64,000 bases of DNA from Sphaerobacter sp. GTDB lineage: Bacteria > Chloroflexota > Chloroflexia > Thermomicrobiales > Thermomicrobiaceae. The position numbers were made by a program, and so were the translations under genes. The stretch covers positions 1 through 64,000 of the forward strand of contig JASBVL010000034.1 of the NCBI GenBank assembly GCA_029961075.1, given 5' to 3'. Numbering within the stretch: position 1 is the first letter of the stretch; the number at the start of each line of letters is the position of its first letter. Below are positions 16,014 through 25,253 of the stretch, in pieces. The notes below the pieces were generated by a model. It did no database searches and was not told where the DNA came from. It worked only from the letters and a program-made list of their open reading frames with translations.

Positions 16014-17056
16014 CGCGAGGCTCCCTATTCCGTGCCCTGTGGCGCGCCCGGGCGCACGGCCAGGTGCTCGTCCTCTTCGCCGTGGCCCTGGTGGCCCTGG
16101 TGGGGATGATGGGGCTCGCGATCGATTTGGGGTTCATGTTCTCGCAGAAGCGGGCGATCCAGAACGCCGCCGACGCGGGCGCGCTGGCCGGCGCCCTACA
16201 GTTGACCAAGTCGACGCCGAGCAACCCACTCCCGGTGCAGAACGAGATCGCCCAGATCGTGGCGCAGAACGGCTTCGGTGGTGCGACGCCCCAACTGGTG
16301 TCCTGCGAGTACATCGACTCGGCGAACACCGCGCTCGGCCCCTGCGCCGCGCCGCCGCCGGCCGACGCGGCCGGCGTGCAGGTGGTGGTGCGTGAGACCC
16401 ACCCGACCTTCTTCATTCAGGTGGTCCCGGGTGCGCCAGATCAGGCATCGACGCAGGCGACCGCGCGGGCGCGGGTCTTCAAGGTGATGAATGGCCCGGG
16501 CGATGCGCCCTTCATCATCTGTGGGGTCGGCACGAAGGTCATGGACGGCAGCAGTGTCTCGATCCTGAACGCGGATGGCACCCTCAACGCAGCCGCGATC
16601 GGCAAGACCTTCGAGGTACACGGGCCGCAGATCGCTGACTGCGGCGCGCCGTCCAGCAAGTTCAAGGGCCTGGCGGATCAGGACGCCAACGAGGGGCTCG
16701 GCGTCGGGGACTGGTTCATCAGCGACAACGGCGTCAAGGCCGGCCCGACGCGCGTGCGGGTGAACGGGGTCGGCGGCTGTCAGAAGGGGGCCGACGGTGA
16801 CTTCAACTGCATCATGGTCCTGCCCATCGCCACGGACAACCCGCCGCCGGTGAAGGCGGGGCCGAACATCAAACTGAAGGTCGTCGCCTTCGGCGTCTTC
16901 CGGGTGAGTGCCTGTGGGGCGAACTGCCACCAGGCGGAACTGCTCGGGCAGTACGTCATCGGCCCCGGCGATCCCAACGATGGCTGGATCCCCGACCTGC
17001 AGGATGACTGGCAGGTCGGCGATAACGGGCTGCTGATGGTGCGGCTCGTGGGCTAG
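16010..17056 (+). CDS. TadG-like surface/pilus protein
   Basis: The 348-residue protein has an N-terminal TadG/TadE-like helix (HGQVLVLFAVALVALVGMMG) followed by LAIDLGFMFSQKRAIQNAAD and AGALAGALQL, the classic Flp pilus-associated TadG start. The rest is a long extracytoplasmic region with many cysteines and no von Willebrand domain that I can identify. It overlaps the preceding gene by four bases. The three genes lack the Tad motor and secretin genes here, so they probably use an export system encoded elsewhere. Confidence 0.8.
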   Translation: MTRGSLFRALWRARAHGQVLVLFAVALVALVGMMGLAIDLGFMFSQKRAIQNAADAGALAGALQLTKSTPSNPLPVQNEIAQIVAQNGFGGATPQLVSCEYIDSANTALGPCAAPPPADAAGVQVVVRETHPTFFIQVVPGAPDQASTQATARARVFKVMNGPGDAPFIICGVGTKVMDGSSVSILNADGTLNAAAIGKTFEVHGPQIADCGAPSSKFKGLADQDANEGLGVGDWFISDNGVKAGPTRVRVNGVGGCQKGADGDFNCIMVLPIATDNPPPVKAGPNIKLKVVAFGVFRVSACGANCHQAELLGQYVIGPGDPNDGWIPDLQDDWQVGDNGLLMVRLVG

Positions 17057-17183
17057 CCGTTGGTTGTGGCAACCGATCGCGCGGATTGCGCGCGGCCCGC
17101 GTCACCCGGCGCGGGCCGCGTGCCGTCTCCTGGCTCGGGTGGGGGCACGGCGCCGGGGCTCGGGCGGCGTTGCCGTGGATGCC
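17057..17183. terminator. Hairpin between convergent genes
   Basis: Between TadG (+) and the GYD gene (-) lies a strong hairpin: CGCGGCCCGCG at 17091-17101 pairs with CGCGGGCCGCG at 17110-17120 around an eight-base loop. There is no T tract, as is common in very GC-rich genomes, so its terminator role is inferred from position. Confidence 0.5.
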
Positions 17184-17474
17184 TCACTGGCCGCGGATGG
17201 CGGCGGTGAAGCGGTCCAGGTCGATGGCGGGCATGGTCAGGAACTGGACCGTGCCGCGGCTGCTGAGGGCCACCGACACCTTGACGATCGTCTCGTTGTC
17301 GGGCGCCTCGACGACATTGACGAAGTCGTAGGGGCCGAGGACGGCCCACTGCTCCAGGACGCGCGCGCCCATGGCCTCGACCTCGCGGTTGACCTCGGTG
17401 ATTCGCTCCGGCCGCTCCTGGATCGTCTCGCGGCCATCGTCGGTCAGTGTGCTGAGCATGATGTAGGTTGGCAT
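17184..17474 (-). CDS. GYD domain protein
   Basis: The 96-residue protein matches the GYD family (ferredoxin-like alpha/beta fold): PTYIMLSTLTDDGRETIQER, VLEQWAVLGPYDFVNVVEAP with the conserved G-x-Y-D, and FLTMPAIDLDRFTAAI at the end. These small proteins are common in Chloroflexota and Actinomycetota and have no proven function. GGAGTGGAGAG precedes the ATG. Confidence 0.85.
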   Translation of the reverse strand: MPTYIMLSTLTDDGRETIQERPERITEVNREVEAMGARVLEQWAVLGPYDFVNVVEAPDNETIVKVSVALSSRGTVQFLTMPAIDLDRFTAAIRGQ

Positions 17475-17684
17475 GGCTGCTCTCCACTCCGGGGGCCTGC
17501 CCCGCTGCTCGGCGCGCGGCCGGTGCGCGCCATCGGGTACACCCCACGCTCCGCAATTCCCGTGCAGGCGCGCCCTCTTGACCGGCCCGGGCGCGCCGCT
17601 GAAGATGGGCGGGCGACACGATCCGGAGGAAGAGCGCCGCGGCCGCGGCCGGGCATGTCGAGAGGAGTCGAGCCGGTGGAGTCC

Positions 17685-18458
17685 ATGCAGATCGTGCGCT
17701 ATCGCGCGGGGGACCGGGTTGCCTGGGGCGTGCTCGACGGTGACACGGTGCGCCAGGCGTCGGGTGACCCGTTCAGCGGGCTAACGCCCGGGGCCGAGGT
17801 CGGCCCGCTGGAGGCGGTGGAGCTGCTGCCGCCGGTGGCGCCGAGCAAGATCGTGGCGATCGGCCTGAACTACCTGGACCACATCACCCAGGACGCGCAC
17901 GGGTTTGAGCAGCCGGAGAACCCGATCATCTTCCTCAAGCCGCCGAGCTCGCTGGTGGCCCACGGGGGCGCGATCGTGCTGCCGCAGGGGACGGAGCGGG
18001 TCGAGAGCGAGGCCGAGCTGGCGGTGGTCATCGGGCGGCGCGCGCGCTACGTGCCGGCCGAGCGCGCCTACGACTACATCCTCGGGCTGACCTGCTCCAA
18101 CGACGTGAGCGCGCGCGACTACCAGTTCAAGGACGGGCAGTGGGTGCGCGCCAAGGGCTTCGACACGTTCACGCCGCTCGGCCCGGCCATCGTCACCGGG
18201 CTGCGCGCCGATGACCTGGCCATCACCTGCCGGCTCAACGGCGAGGTGCGCCAGCAGTCCACGACGGCGATGCTGCTCTTCGGGGTGCCGTACCTGATCG
18301 AGTTCATCAGCCGGGTGATGACGCTGGAGCCGGGCGACGTCATCATGACCGGGACGCCGGCCGGTCCGCCGCGCATGGCGCCGGGCGACGTCGTCGAGGT
18401 GGAGATCGCCGGGGTGGGCGTGCTGCGCAACCCCGTGGTGGCGGAGGAGTTGCCGTAG
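17685..18458 (+). CDS. Fumarylacetoacetate hydrolase family protein
   Basis: This 257-residue FAH-superfamily enzyme catalyses hydrolysis or decarboxylation of acyl-pyruvate-type acids with a divalent metal. Metal ligands are visible as the acidic pair of ESEAELAVVIG and the Asp of SNDVSARDYQ. Other family marks are IGLNYLDHITQD, PIIFLKPPSSLV and GDVIMTGTPAGP. Start choice is between ATG 17685 (GGAG three bases upstream) and GTG 17676 (AGAGGAG eight bases upstream). Substrate unknown; 2-hydroxyhepta-diene-dioate isomerases and acylpyruvases share this form. Confidence 0.88.
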   Translation: MQIVRYRAGDRVAWGVLDGDTVRQASGDPFSGLTPGAEVGPLEAVELLPPVAPSKIVAIGLNYLDHITQDAHGFEQPENPIIFLKPPSSLVAHGGAIVLPQGTERVESEAELAVVIGRRARYVPAERAYDYILGLTCSNDVSARDYQFKDGQWVRAKGFDTFTPLGPAIVTGLRADDLAITCRLNGEVRQQSTTAMLLFGVPYLIEFISRVMTLEPGDVIMTGTPAGPPRMAPGDVVEVEIAGVGVLRNPVVAEELP

Positions 18459-18493
18459 GCAGAGTCGCGCTCACGTCTGGGAGAGGAGCGCCG

Positions 18494-19041
18494 TTGTCAG
18501 ACTGGCCGCACGCGCCGCTGCACCGGCTCGACGAGGCAGGCGCCTACTTTGTCACCGGAGCGACGTATCGGAAGGCGCATCACTTCCGAGACCGGCAGCG
18601 GTTGACGATGCTCCAGGCGCATCTGCTCTCACTCGCCCGCGACTACGGCTGGCACCTGCAAGCCTGGGCTGTCTTTTCGAACCATTATCACTTCGTGGCC
18701 TGGTCCGACTCGGGAGGCCAGTCGCTGTCGGCGCTGATCCGGCGTCTACACTCAATCACTGCGCGCGAGGTGAACCAGCTTGATGGGACGCCGGCACGCA
18801 GGGTCTGGTTCCAGTACTGGGAGACCCCCTGACGTTTGAGCGCTCCTACCTCGCGCGGCTGAACTACGTCCACCAGAACCCCGTTCGGCATGGCCTAGTG
18901 ACGCGGGCAGCAGAGTACCCGTGGTGCTCTGCTGCCTGGTTTGAGCAGACCGCATCTCCCGCGTTCTTCAAGACGGTCACCGGCTTCCGGACAGACCGTG
19001 TGCAGGTGCGCGACAACTACGAGGTAGCGATCGACTGGTGA
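18494..19041 (+). pseudogene. REP-associated tyrosine (Y1/HUH) transposase, frameshifted
   Basis: From a TTG start behind GAGAGGAG, the first 112 residues contain the HUH motif (FSNHYHFVAW). Translation ends at TGA in GAGACCCCCTGACG (18830-18832). In another frame the protein continues without a break to 19041 with FERSYLARLNYVHQNPVRHG, the helix that holds the catalytic tyrosine, and then YPWCSAAW. Adding one C to the run of five would restore one 180-residue RAYT-type protein. So this is either an inactivated copy, a sequencing slip, or a programmed shift on the C run. It touches a palindrome-ended element at 19045. Confidence 0.85.
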
Positions 19042-19044
19042 TTC

Positions 19045-19194
19045 TGGAGTGCGGCGGCCGCAGCCGCCGCTTTCCCCCGTGGGAGCGAGCTCCCACGCCG
19101 GGGACTGGTGCGCACGGCGCCGCGAAGCCCTCGGCAGGAAAGCGGCGGTTGCGACCGCCGCGGAGCAAAGCGGCGGCTGCGGCCGCCGCACTCC
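19045..19194. mobile_element. 150-bp REP/MITE-like element with terminal inverted repeats
   Basis: The ends are TGGAGTGCGGCGGC (19045-19058) and GCCGCCGCACTCCA (19181-19194), exact reverse complements. Inside there are further self-complementary blocks (GTGGGAGCGAGCTCCCAC at about 19079-19096; GCGGCGGTTGCGACCGCCGC at about 19142-19161). No reading frame is credible. It begins four bases after the transposase frame and ends 15 bases before pyrD's stop. The same arms form a compact palindrome at 807-838. This fits a non-autonomous element served by a RAYT-type transposase. Confidence 0.7.
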
Positions 19195-19208
19195 AAAGGG
19201 CCGTCGCC

Positions 19209-20300
<1,092 letters not shown>

Positions 20301-20507
20301 GGTGGTGTGCTCCTCCTCCCCAGCCCGGCCCGGCCTGGCCGCCCGGAACTGTAGGGGACGGCGCCCGTCTCGGCAACCGTGGGGAGCGGTGAGGCGCGGT
20401 GCGCAGCCCTCACCCCGGCCCCTCTCCCAACGTTGGGAGAGGGGGAGGCACGCAACACGGAACACGTCGCCCGCGTGACGGCTGACGGCTCACGCCCGCG
20501 GCACGGC
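20301..20507. repeat. Half heptamer array (locus F) upstream of pyrD
   Basis: The stretch at about 20402-20446 has CCCTCACCCCGGCCCCTC and CAACGTTGGGAGAGGGGG, the family core. It is followed by ACGCAACACGGAACACGTC (about 20453-20471), three right-arm heptamers, then GTGACGGCTGACGGCTCACG. The left arm is missing, so this is a decayed or half element. The rest of the gap, nearest pyrD, holds no gene and would carry its promoter, which I could not pick out. Confidence 0.65.
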
Positions 20508-20963
20508 CTAGCCGATCGCGCAGACCCAGGCCCGCGGCCCGCCGGGCCGCTCCGGGCGCCAGCAGCGATTGCCGCTGGGATAGGAGATCTCGTAGCCGCT
20601 GCCGCGGCGGGGGATGGCGAGCGCGACGAGTCGGTGCGCGCGGTCGAGCTCGGCGCGCAGCGTCGCCGGTGCGGTGCGGACCTGTCCCCGGTCGATCCCC
20701 TCCTCGGGCACGCTCAGGGTGATGTAGGCCGCGTCACCGTGCAGCTCGACGTACGCGGCGGCGACGGGGTCGCTCGTCCACGGCTGGAGCACGGCGGTCA
20801 GGTCCCGGCCGGGGATGGCCCGGAGCTCGACGCCGACCAGGCGCCCGCCCTCGCCGACATCGACGTAGCCCGGCAGGTCGAGCGCGGCGCGAGGCGCCTC
20901 GGCCGGTCGCTCGTCGAGCGTGAGGCGGAGGGTGTTGGCGGCCGGGTCGTAGGTGAGGCGCAT
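20508..20963 (-). CDS. DUF2283-like protein
   Basis: The 151-residue protein begins MRLTYDPAANTLRLTLDERP and continues to LPGYVDVGEGGRLVGVEL, the DUF2283 pattern (a short beta-sheet domain common near toxin-antitoxin loci and in stand-alone form). The second half looks like an unrelated tail. It lies in the same direction as the iron ABC operon, 48 bp after it, and may be co-transcribed. Function unknown. Confidence 0.7.
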   Translation of the reverse strand: MRLTYDPAANTLRLTLDERPAEAPRAALDLPGYVDVGEGGRLVGVELRAIPGRDLTAVLQPWTSDPVAAAYVELHGDAAYITLSVPEEGIDRGQVRTAPATLRAELDRAHRLVALAIPRRGSGYEISYPSGNRCWRPERPGGPRAWVCAIG

Positions 20964-21011
20964 GGCGTGTCCTTCTGTCGAATTGGGCCGGCCGGGGCCG
21001 GCGCGCCGGCC

Positions 21012-22082
21012 CTAGCGCGGCGCGGTCAGGCCGATGCGGGTGTCGGCGTCGTAGGCGGCGAGCCGGCTGCGATTGCAGCGGACGCGCACGCGGGTGCCCG
21101 GGGCGATGTCGACGTAGGACGGCTGGTCCGACTGCAACTGCACGCCGCAGGGGAGCTGCACCAGGTAGGTGAACTCCGCGCCGTTGAAGCGGCGGGCGGT
21201 CACGACGGCGACCCCGTTGGGGTCCACCTCGAGGGTGACGTCGCGCGGGCGGACCAGGAGGTCGACCAACTGCGGTGCCGGGGCCTGGTCGAGGCCGAAC
21301 TGGCCCAGGTCGGACAGGGCGACGTCGCCGGCCACGCGGGCCGGCACAAAGGTGCCCTGGCCGACGAAGCGGGCCACCGCGCGGGTGGCCGGGTAGTGGT
21401 AGACGATGTCGGGGGTGTCGATCTGCTCGATGCGGCCCTGCAGCATCACGGCGACGCGGTCGGCCACGGTCATCGCCTCCTGCTGGTCGTGGGTGACCAG
21501 GATGGCGGTCGCCTGGATGGCCTTGAGCAGCTCGCGGACCTCGGCGCGCATCTGGGCGCGCATCTCGGTGTCGAGGTTGGAGAAGGGCTCGTCGAGCAGG
21601 AGGACGTGCGGCCGCGGGGCGAGGGCGCGCGCGATGGCGACGCGCTGCTGCTGGCCGCCGGAGAGCTGATGCGGGTAGCGGTGCGCCACCGCCTCGAGGC
21701 CGGTGAGCGCGAGCAGGTCGTCGCAGCGCGAGCGGCGCTCGGCGGCGGGCAGGTGGCGGAGGCCGAAGGCGATGTTGTCGCTCACGGTGAGGTGCGGGAA
21801 GAGGGCGTAGTCCTGGAAGACCATCCCGACCCCGCGGCGCTCGGGCGGCACGAAGGGGGTCGCGCCGCCGGCGACCGGCTGGCCGGCGATGGCGATCGTG
21901 CCGGTGTCGGGCCGCTCGAAGCCCGCGATGAGGCGCAGGGTGGTGGTCTTGCCGCAGCCGCTGGGGCCGAGCAGGGCGACGATCTCGCCCGGCGCGATGG
22001 CCATGGTGACGTCGTGGACGGCCGGCTCGGCGGCCCCCGGGAACCACTTGCTGACGCCGTTCAGCTCGATGGCCGTGTGCAT
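21012..22082 (-). CDS. fbpC: Iron(III)/spermidine-type ABC transporter ATP-binding protein
   Basis: The 356-residue ATPase has the Walker A GPSGCGKTTT, Q-loop VFQDYALFPH, ABC signature LSGGQQQRVAIARAL, Walker B HVLLLDEPFSN and H-loop VTHDQ. The C-terminal third is a TOBE-type regulatory domain (LVRPRDVTLEVDPNGVAVVT). This is the FbpC/PotA layout. It energises the permease encoded 77 bp upstream, and with the binding protein forms an iron uptake system. ATG 22082 follows GGGAGGGG. Confidence 0.9.
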   Translation of the reverse strand: MHTAIELNGVSKWFPGAAEPAVHDVTMAIAPGEIVALLGPSGCGKTTTLRLIAGFERPDTGTIAIAGQPVAGGATPFVPPERRGVGMVFQDYALFPHLTVSDNIAFGLRHLPAAERRSRCDDLLALTGLEAVAHRYPHQLSGGQQQRVAIARALAPRPHVLLLDEPFSNLDTEMRAQMRAEVRELLKAIQATAILVTHDQQEAMTVADRVAVMLQGRIEQIDTPDIVYHYPATRAVARFVGQGTFVPARVAGDVALSDLGQFGLDQAPAPQLVDLLVRPRDVTLEVDPNGVAVVTARRFNGAEFTYLVQLPCGVQLQSDQPSYVDIAPGTRVRVRCNRSRLAAYDADTRIGLTAPR

Positions 22083-22159
22083 GTCCCCTCCCTCACCGAT
22101 CGCCTGGGTGCTGCCCGGCCGTGTCCAGTCTACCATCACGTCGCGTCGCGGCTGCCTGC

Positions 22160-23800
22160 TCAGGGCTCGAAACGGCTGTCCCGCCAGGCGGTGACGGCCA
22201 TCGGGAGCGCGGACAGCAGGATGAGCAGGAGGGCCGGGGCGGCGCCGCGCGCCCAGAAGGCCTCGGCGGTGGCGCTCCAGACCTGGGTGGCCAGGGTGTC
22301 GAAGCCGGTCGGCCGGAGCAGCAGGGTGGCCGGTAGCTCCTTCATCACCGTCAGGAAGGTGAGCGCCCCGGCGCTGAAGAGCCCGGGGTAGGTCAGCGGC
22401 ATCGTCACCCGGAGCCAGACCCGTGGGGGGGAGTGGCCGAGGCTGCGGGCCGCCTCTTCGACGCGCGGGCTGACCTGGAGCAGCGAGGCGCGCAGGGTGC
22501 CGACGGCCTGGGGCAAGAAGCGGATGAGGTAGGCCACGACCAGCATCCCGAGGGTCTGGTAGAGCCAGGGGACGTGCCGGGCGCCGAAGAAGACGAGGGC
22601 CAGCGCGACGACGATGCCCGGCAGGCCGTAGCCGAGATAGGTTAGGCGCTCGATGGCGTGGCTGAGGCGGCTGGGGTGCCGCACCGTGAGGATGGCGATC
22701 GGGAGCGCCGCGAGGATCGCCACCAGGCCGGCGAGGAGCGAGAGGCCCACCGAGTTGAGCGCCGCGGACCAGACCAGCCGGAGCGGCTCGCCGGCGCGGA
22801 GCCCGCGGACCAGCCAGGAGGCGATGACGCCGATGGGGAGCACCAGCGTGACGGTCACGATGGCGGCGCAGTAGGCCAGCGCCAGCGGCGTCCAGCGGCC
22901 CAGGCGGACGCGCGCCGGCGGCCGGGTGACGCCGGCGGTGCTGCGGTAGTAGCGTGCGCGACCCCGGGCGCGGGCGTCGAGTGCGAGCAGGACCGCGGTG
23001 ATGGCGACGAGCACGAGGGCCAGCCCGGCGGCCAGGGAGCGGTCGAAGGCGCCGCGGTACTGGTTGTAGATGGCGCGGGTGAAGACATCGTAGCGGAGCA
23101 GGGAGACGGCGCCGAAGTCGCTCAGGACGTAGAGCGCGACGAGCAGGGAGCCGGCCAGGAGCGCCGGGCGCAGGAGCGGGACGGTGACCCGGAAGAAGGT
23201 GCCCCAGGGGCCGAGCCCGAGCGAGCGGGCGGCCTCCTCCAGCGCCGGGTCGAGCCCCAGGAGCGCCGAGCGGAGCGCCAGCAGGAGGTAGGGGTAGCTC
23301 AGGAGCGTGAGCGTCAGCCAGGCGCCGAAGAAGCCGTAGATCTCCGGCAGCCGCTGGATGCCCAGGGTGGCCTCGAGCAGGCTCTGCAGGGCGCCGCGCG
23401 GCCCGAGCGTGGCGATGACGGCGAAGCCGCCGACGTAGCTGGGGATCACCAGCGGCAGGGAGGTGGCCACCGTCCAGAGCCGCCGGCCCGGGAGATCGGT
23501 GCGGGCGGTGAGCCAGGCCAGCGGGAGGGCAATGGCCACGCAGGCCGCGGTCACGGTCGCGGCCAGCAGGAGCGAGTTGCGGATCAGGAGCAGGGTGCGG
23601 TCGCGCCAGAGCAGGGGCAGGAGCTCGGGGCCGGCCGCGGCCGCGCGCAGGACGAGGTAGCCCAGCGGGGCGACCATGAGCAGGGCCACGATGAGCGCCG
23701 GGAGCACCAGCAGCGGGGGGAGGTGCTCGCGCGCCGCGCGGCGCGGGCGGGCTCCCGTGCTCGTCGTGGGCTGCGGCATGGACGCCCCGCGGGTGAACAT
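22160..23800 (-). CDS. fbpB: Iron(III) ABC transporter permease, fused double domain
   Basis: The 546-residue protein has about 12 helices and two copies of the binding-protein-dependent permease domain, as in FbpB. The two EAA-type coupling loops are EEAARSLGLGPWGTFFRVTV and EEAARSLGHSPPRVWLRVTM. It is placed three bases after the binding-protein gene; ATG 23800 or 23779 could be the start, neither with a strong ribosome site, so coupling to the gene before is likely. Confidence 0.92.
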   Translation of the reverse strand: MFTRGASMPQPTTSTGARPRRAAREHLPPLLVLPALIVALLMVAPLGYLVLRAAAAGPELLPLLWRDRTLLLIRNSLLLAATVTAACVAIALPLAWLTARTDLPGRRLWTVATSLPLVIPSYVGGFAVIATLGPRGALQSLLEATLGIQRLPEIYGFFGAWLTLTLLSYPYLLLALRSALLGLDPALEEAARSLGLGPWGTFFRVTVPLLRPALLAGSLLVALYVLSDFGAVSLLRYDVFTRAIYNQYRGAFDRSLAAGLALVLVAITAVLLALDARARGRARYYRSTAGVTRPPARVRLGRWTPLALAYCAAIVTVTLVLPIGVIASWLVRGLRAGEPLRLVWSAALNSVGLSLLAGLVAILAALPIAILTVRHPSRLSHAIERLTYLGYGLPGIVVALALVFFGARHVPWLYQTLGMLVVAYLIRFLPQAVGTLRASLLQVSPRVEEAARSLGHSPPRVWLRVTMPLTYPGLFSAGALTFLTVMKELPATLLLRPTGFDTLATQVWSATAEAFWARGAAPALLLILLSALPMAVTAWRDSRFEP

Positions 23801-23802
23801 GG

Positions 23803-24960
23803 CTACAGCAGCCCCACGTCGCGCAGCATCTCGAGCGTGGCGTCGAGATCGGCGAGGTCTGACAGGTCGAGGTCGGGCGTCTGAATCTCGGCGAGCGGGA
23901 CGAGGTTCGGGTCGGTCGGCACGCCGGGGATCAGCGGGTACTCGTGGGTCTCCTGGGCGAAGTAGGCCTGCGCCTCGGGCTGCAGCAGGAAGCGGACGAA
24001 GGCCGCGGCCTGCTCCTGCTGCGTGGCGGTGCTGAGGATCGCCGCCCCGGCCACGTTGATCAGCGCCCCCGGGTCGCCGTTGCGGTAGATGTAGTTCCGC
24101 GCGGGAAGGTCGTGGCCGGCCTCGGCGAGCTCGCGGTGGAGGTAGTAGTGATTGACGAAGCCGGCGTCGATCTCTCCGTTGATGACGGCGCGGACGATGA
24201 CGTCGTTGCTCTCGAAGACCTTGGCGCCGTTGTCGCGGATGCCCTCCAGCCACTGGCGGGCCACCTCATCCCCGCGCAGCAGCCGCAGCGCCGTGACGGC
24301 GGCCTGGAAGGAGGCGTTGGTCGGCGCCCAGCCGAGGCGGTTCTTCCACTTCGGATCGGTGAAGTCGAGGATCGAGGGCGGGATGTCCGACTCCGCCACC
24401 CGCTCGGTGTTGTAGACGACGGCGCGGGCGCGGCCGCTGACGCCGACCCAGACGCCGTCGCGGGAGCGGAAGCGCGGCTCGACCAGGTCCAGGATGTCGG
24501 CCGGGAGGGAGGCCAGGCGCTGCTCCCGGGCCAGGGCGCCGAGGGCACCGGCGTCCTGGGCGAAGAAGACGTCGGCGGGGCTGTTGTCCCCCTCTTCGAG
24601 GATGGCGGCGGCCATCTCGGCGGTGTTGCCGTAGCGAACTTCGACCTTCACGCCCGTCTCTTGGGCGAAGCGGTCGATGATCGGCTTGACCAGGTTCTCC
24701 GAGCGACCCGAGTAGACGGTCAGCGTCCCGCCGATCGTGCCGGTCGGCGTGCTGGGCGGGGTGGCGGCCCGGGGCGTCGACGCGGGCGTGGCCCCGCCGC
24801 TGCTGCCCGTGCTGGCCTGCCCGCCCGCCGTCGGTGCGGTCGTGGGCGTCGACTCACTGCCGCCGCAGGCGGCCAGGATCGGCGCCAGGAATGACGCGCC
24901 GGCCAGGGCTCCCATCATCCGGAACATCTCACGTCTGCTGAGTGAGCGCTGCGTGTTCAC
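23803..24960 (-). CDS. fbpA: Iron(III) ABC transporter substrate-binding lipoprotein
   Basis: This is a 385-residue extracytoplasmic binding protein. It starts with SRREMFRMM and a hydrophobic segment ending LAAC, so it may use a Tat-like signal with lipid anchoring, followed by a Ser/Thr/Pro/Gly linker. The mature domain starts LTVYSGRSENLVKPIIDRFA. FVNHYYLHRE contains the Tyr-Tyr pair that binds ferric iron in FbpA, which supports iron as the cargo. Its promoter overlaps a palindromic operator shared with the ZIP gene at 36.2 kb. Confidence 0.92.
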   Translation of the reverse strand: MNTQRSLSRREMFRMMGALAGASFLAPILAACGGSESTPTTAPTAGGQASTGSSGGATPASTPRAATPPSTPTGTIGGTLTVYSGRSENLVKPIIDRFAQETGVKVEVRYGNTAEMAAAILEEGDNSPADVFFAQDAGALGALAREQRLASLPADILDLVEPRFRSRDGVWVGVSGRARAVVYNTERVAESDIPPSILDFTDPKWKNRLGWAPTNASFQAAVTALRLLRGDEVARQWLEGIRDNGAKVFESNDVIVRAVINGEIDAGFVNHYYLHRELAEAGHDLPARNYIYRNGDPGALINVAGAAILSTATQQEQAAAFVRFLLQPEAQAYFAQETHEYPLIPGVPTDPNLVPLAEIQTPDLDLSDLADLDATLEMLRDVGLL

Positions 24961-25032
24961 GTACCCTCCGCGCGGCCACGGCTGGGGACCCCAGGCGTGG
25001 CATCCAGTCGAACCTACCGGTCGGGCGCGCGC

Positions 25033-25087
25033 AATCCCGACTAAATCAGTCGGGATTAGGGTACGGTGCGGTGTGGCGGCTTGTCAA
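25033..25087 (-). promoter_or_regulatory. Promoter and palindromic operator of the iron ABC operon
   Basis: On the minus strand, TTGACA (25082-25087), an 18-base spacer and TACCCT (25058-25063) form a good promoter. Directly next to the -10 box is a perfect palindrome at 25033-25057: arms AATCCCGACT and AGTCGGGATT with five bases between. The same motif in the same position relative to the -10 box occurs at 36125-36149. A repressor bound here would block initiation. GACT-N5-AGTC resembles IscR/Rrf2-type sites; a DtxR-type regulator is the alternative. Confidence 0.85.
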
Positions 25088-25253
25088 GAGGGCACGGCGG
25101 TCGCGTTGCGCATCGTGGGCGCGCCCACGCGTGGTGTTCAATGCTACCGCAGCCCGGTGGTCGGGGCCAGCCGCGACGCGTGCCCGCGGCCGGTGATCCT
25201 GAGCGGGGCGATGGTCGCCCCGTGGGTGCGCCCGGTGGGGCGGCGGGACGAGG

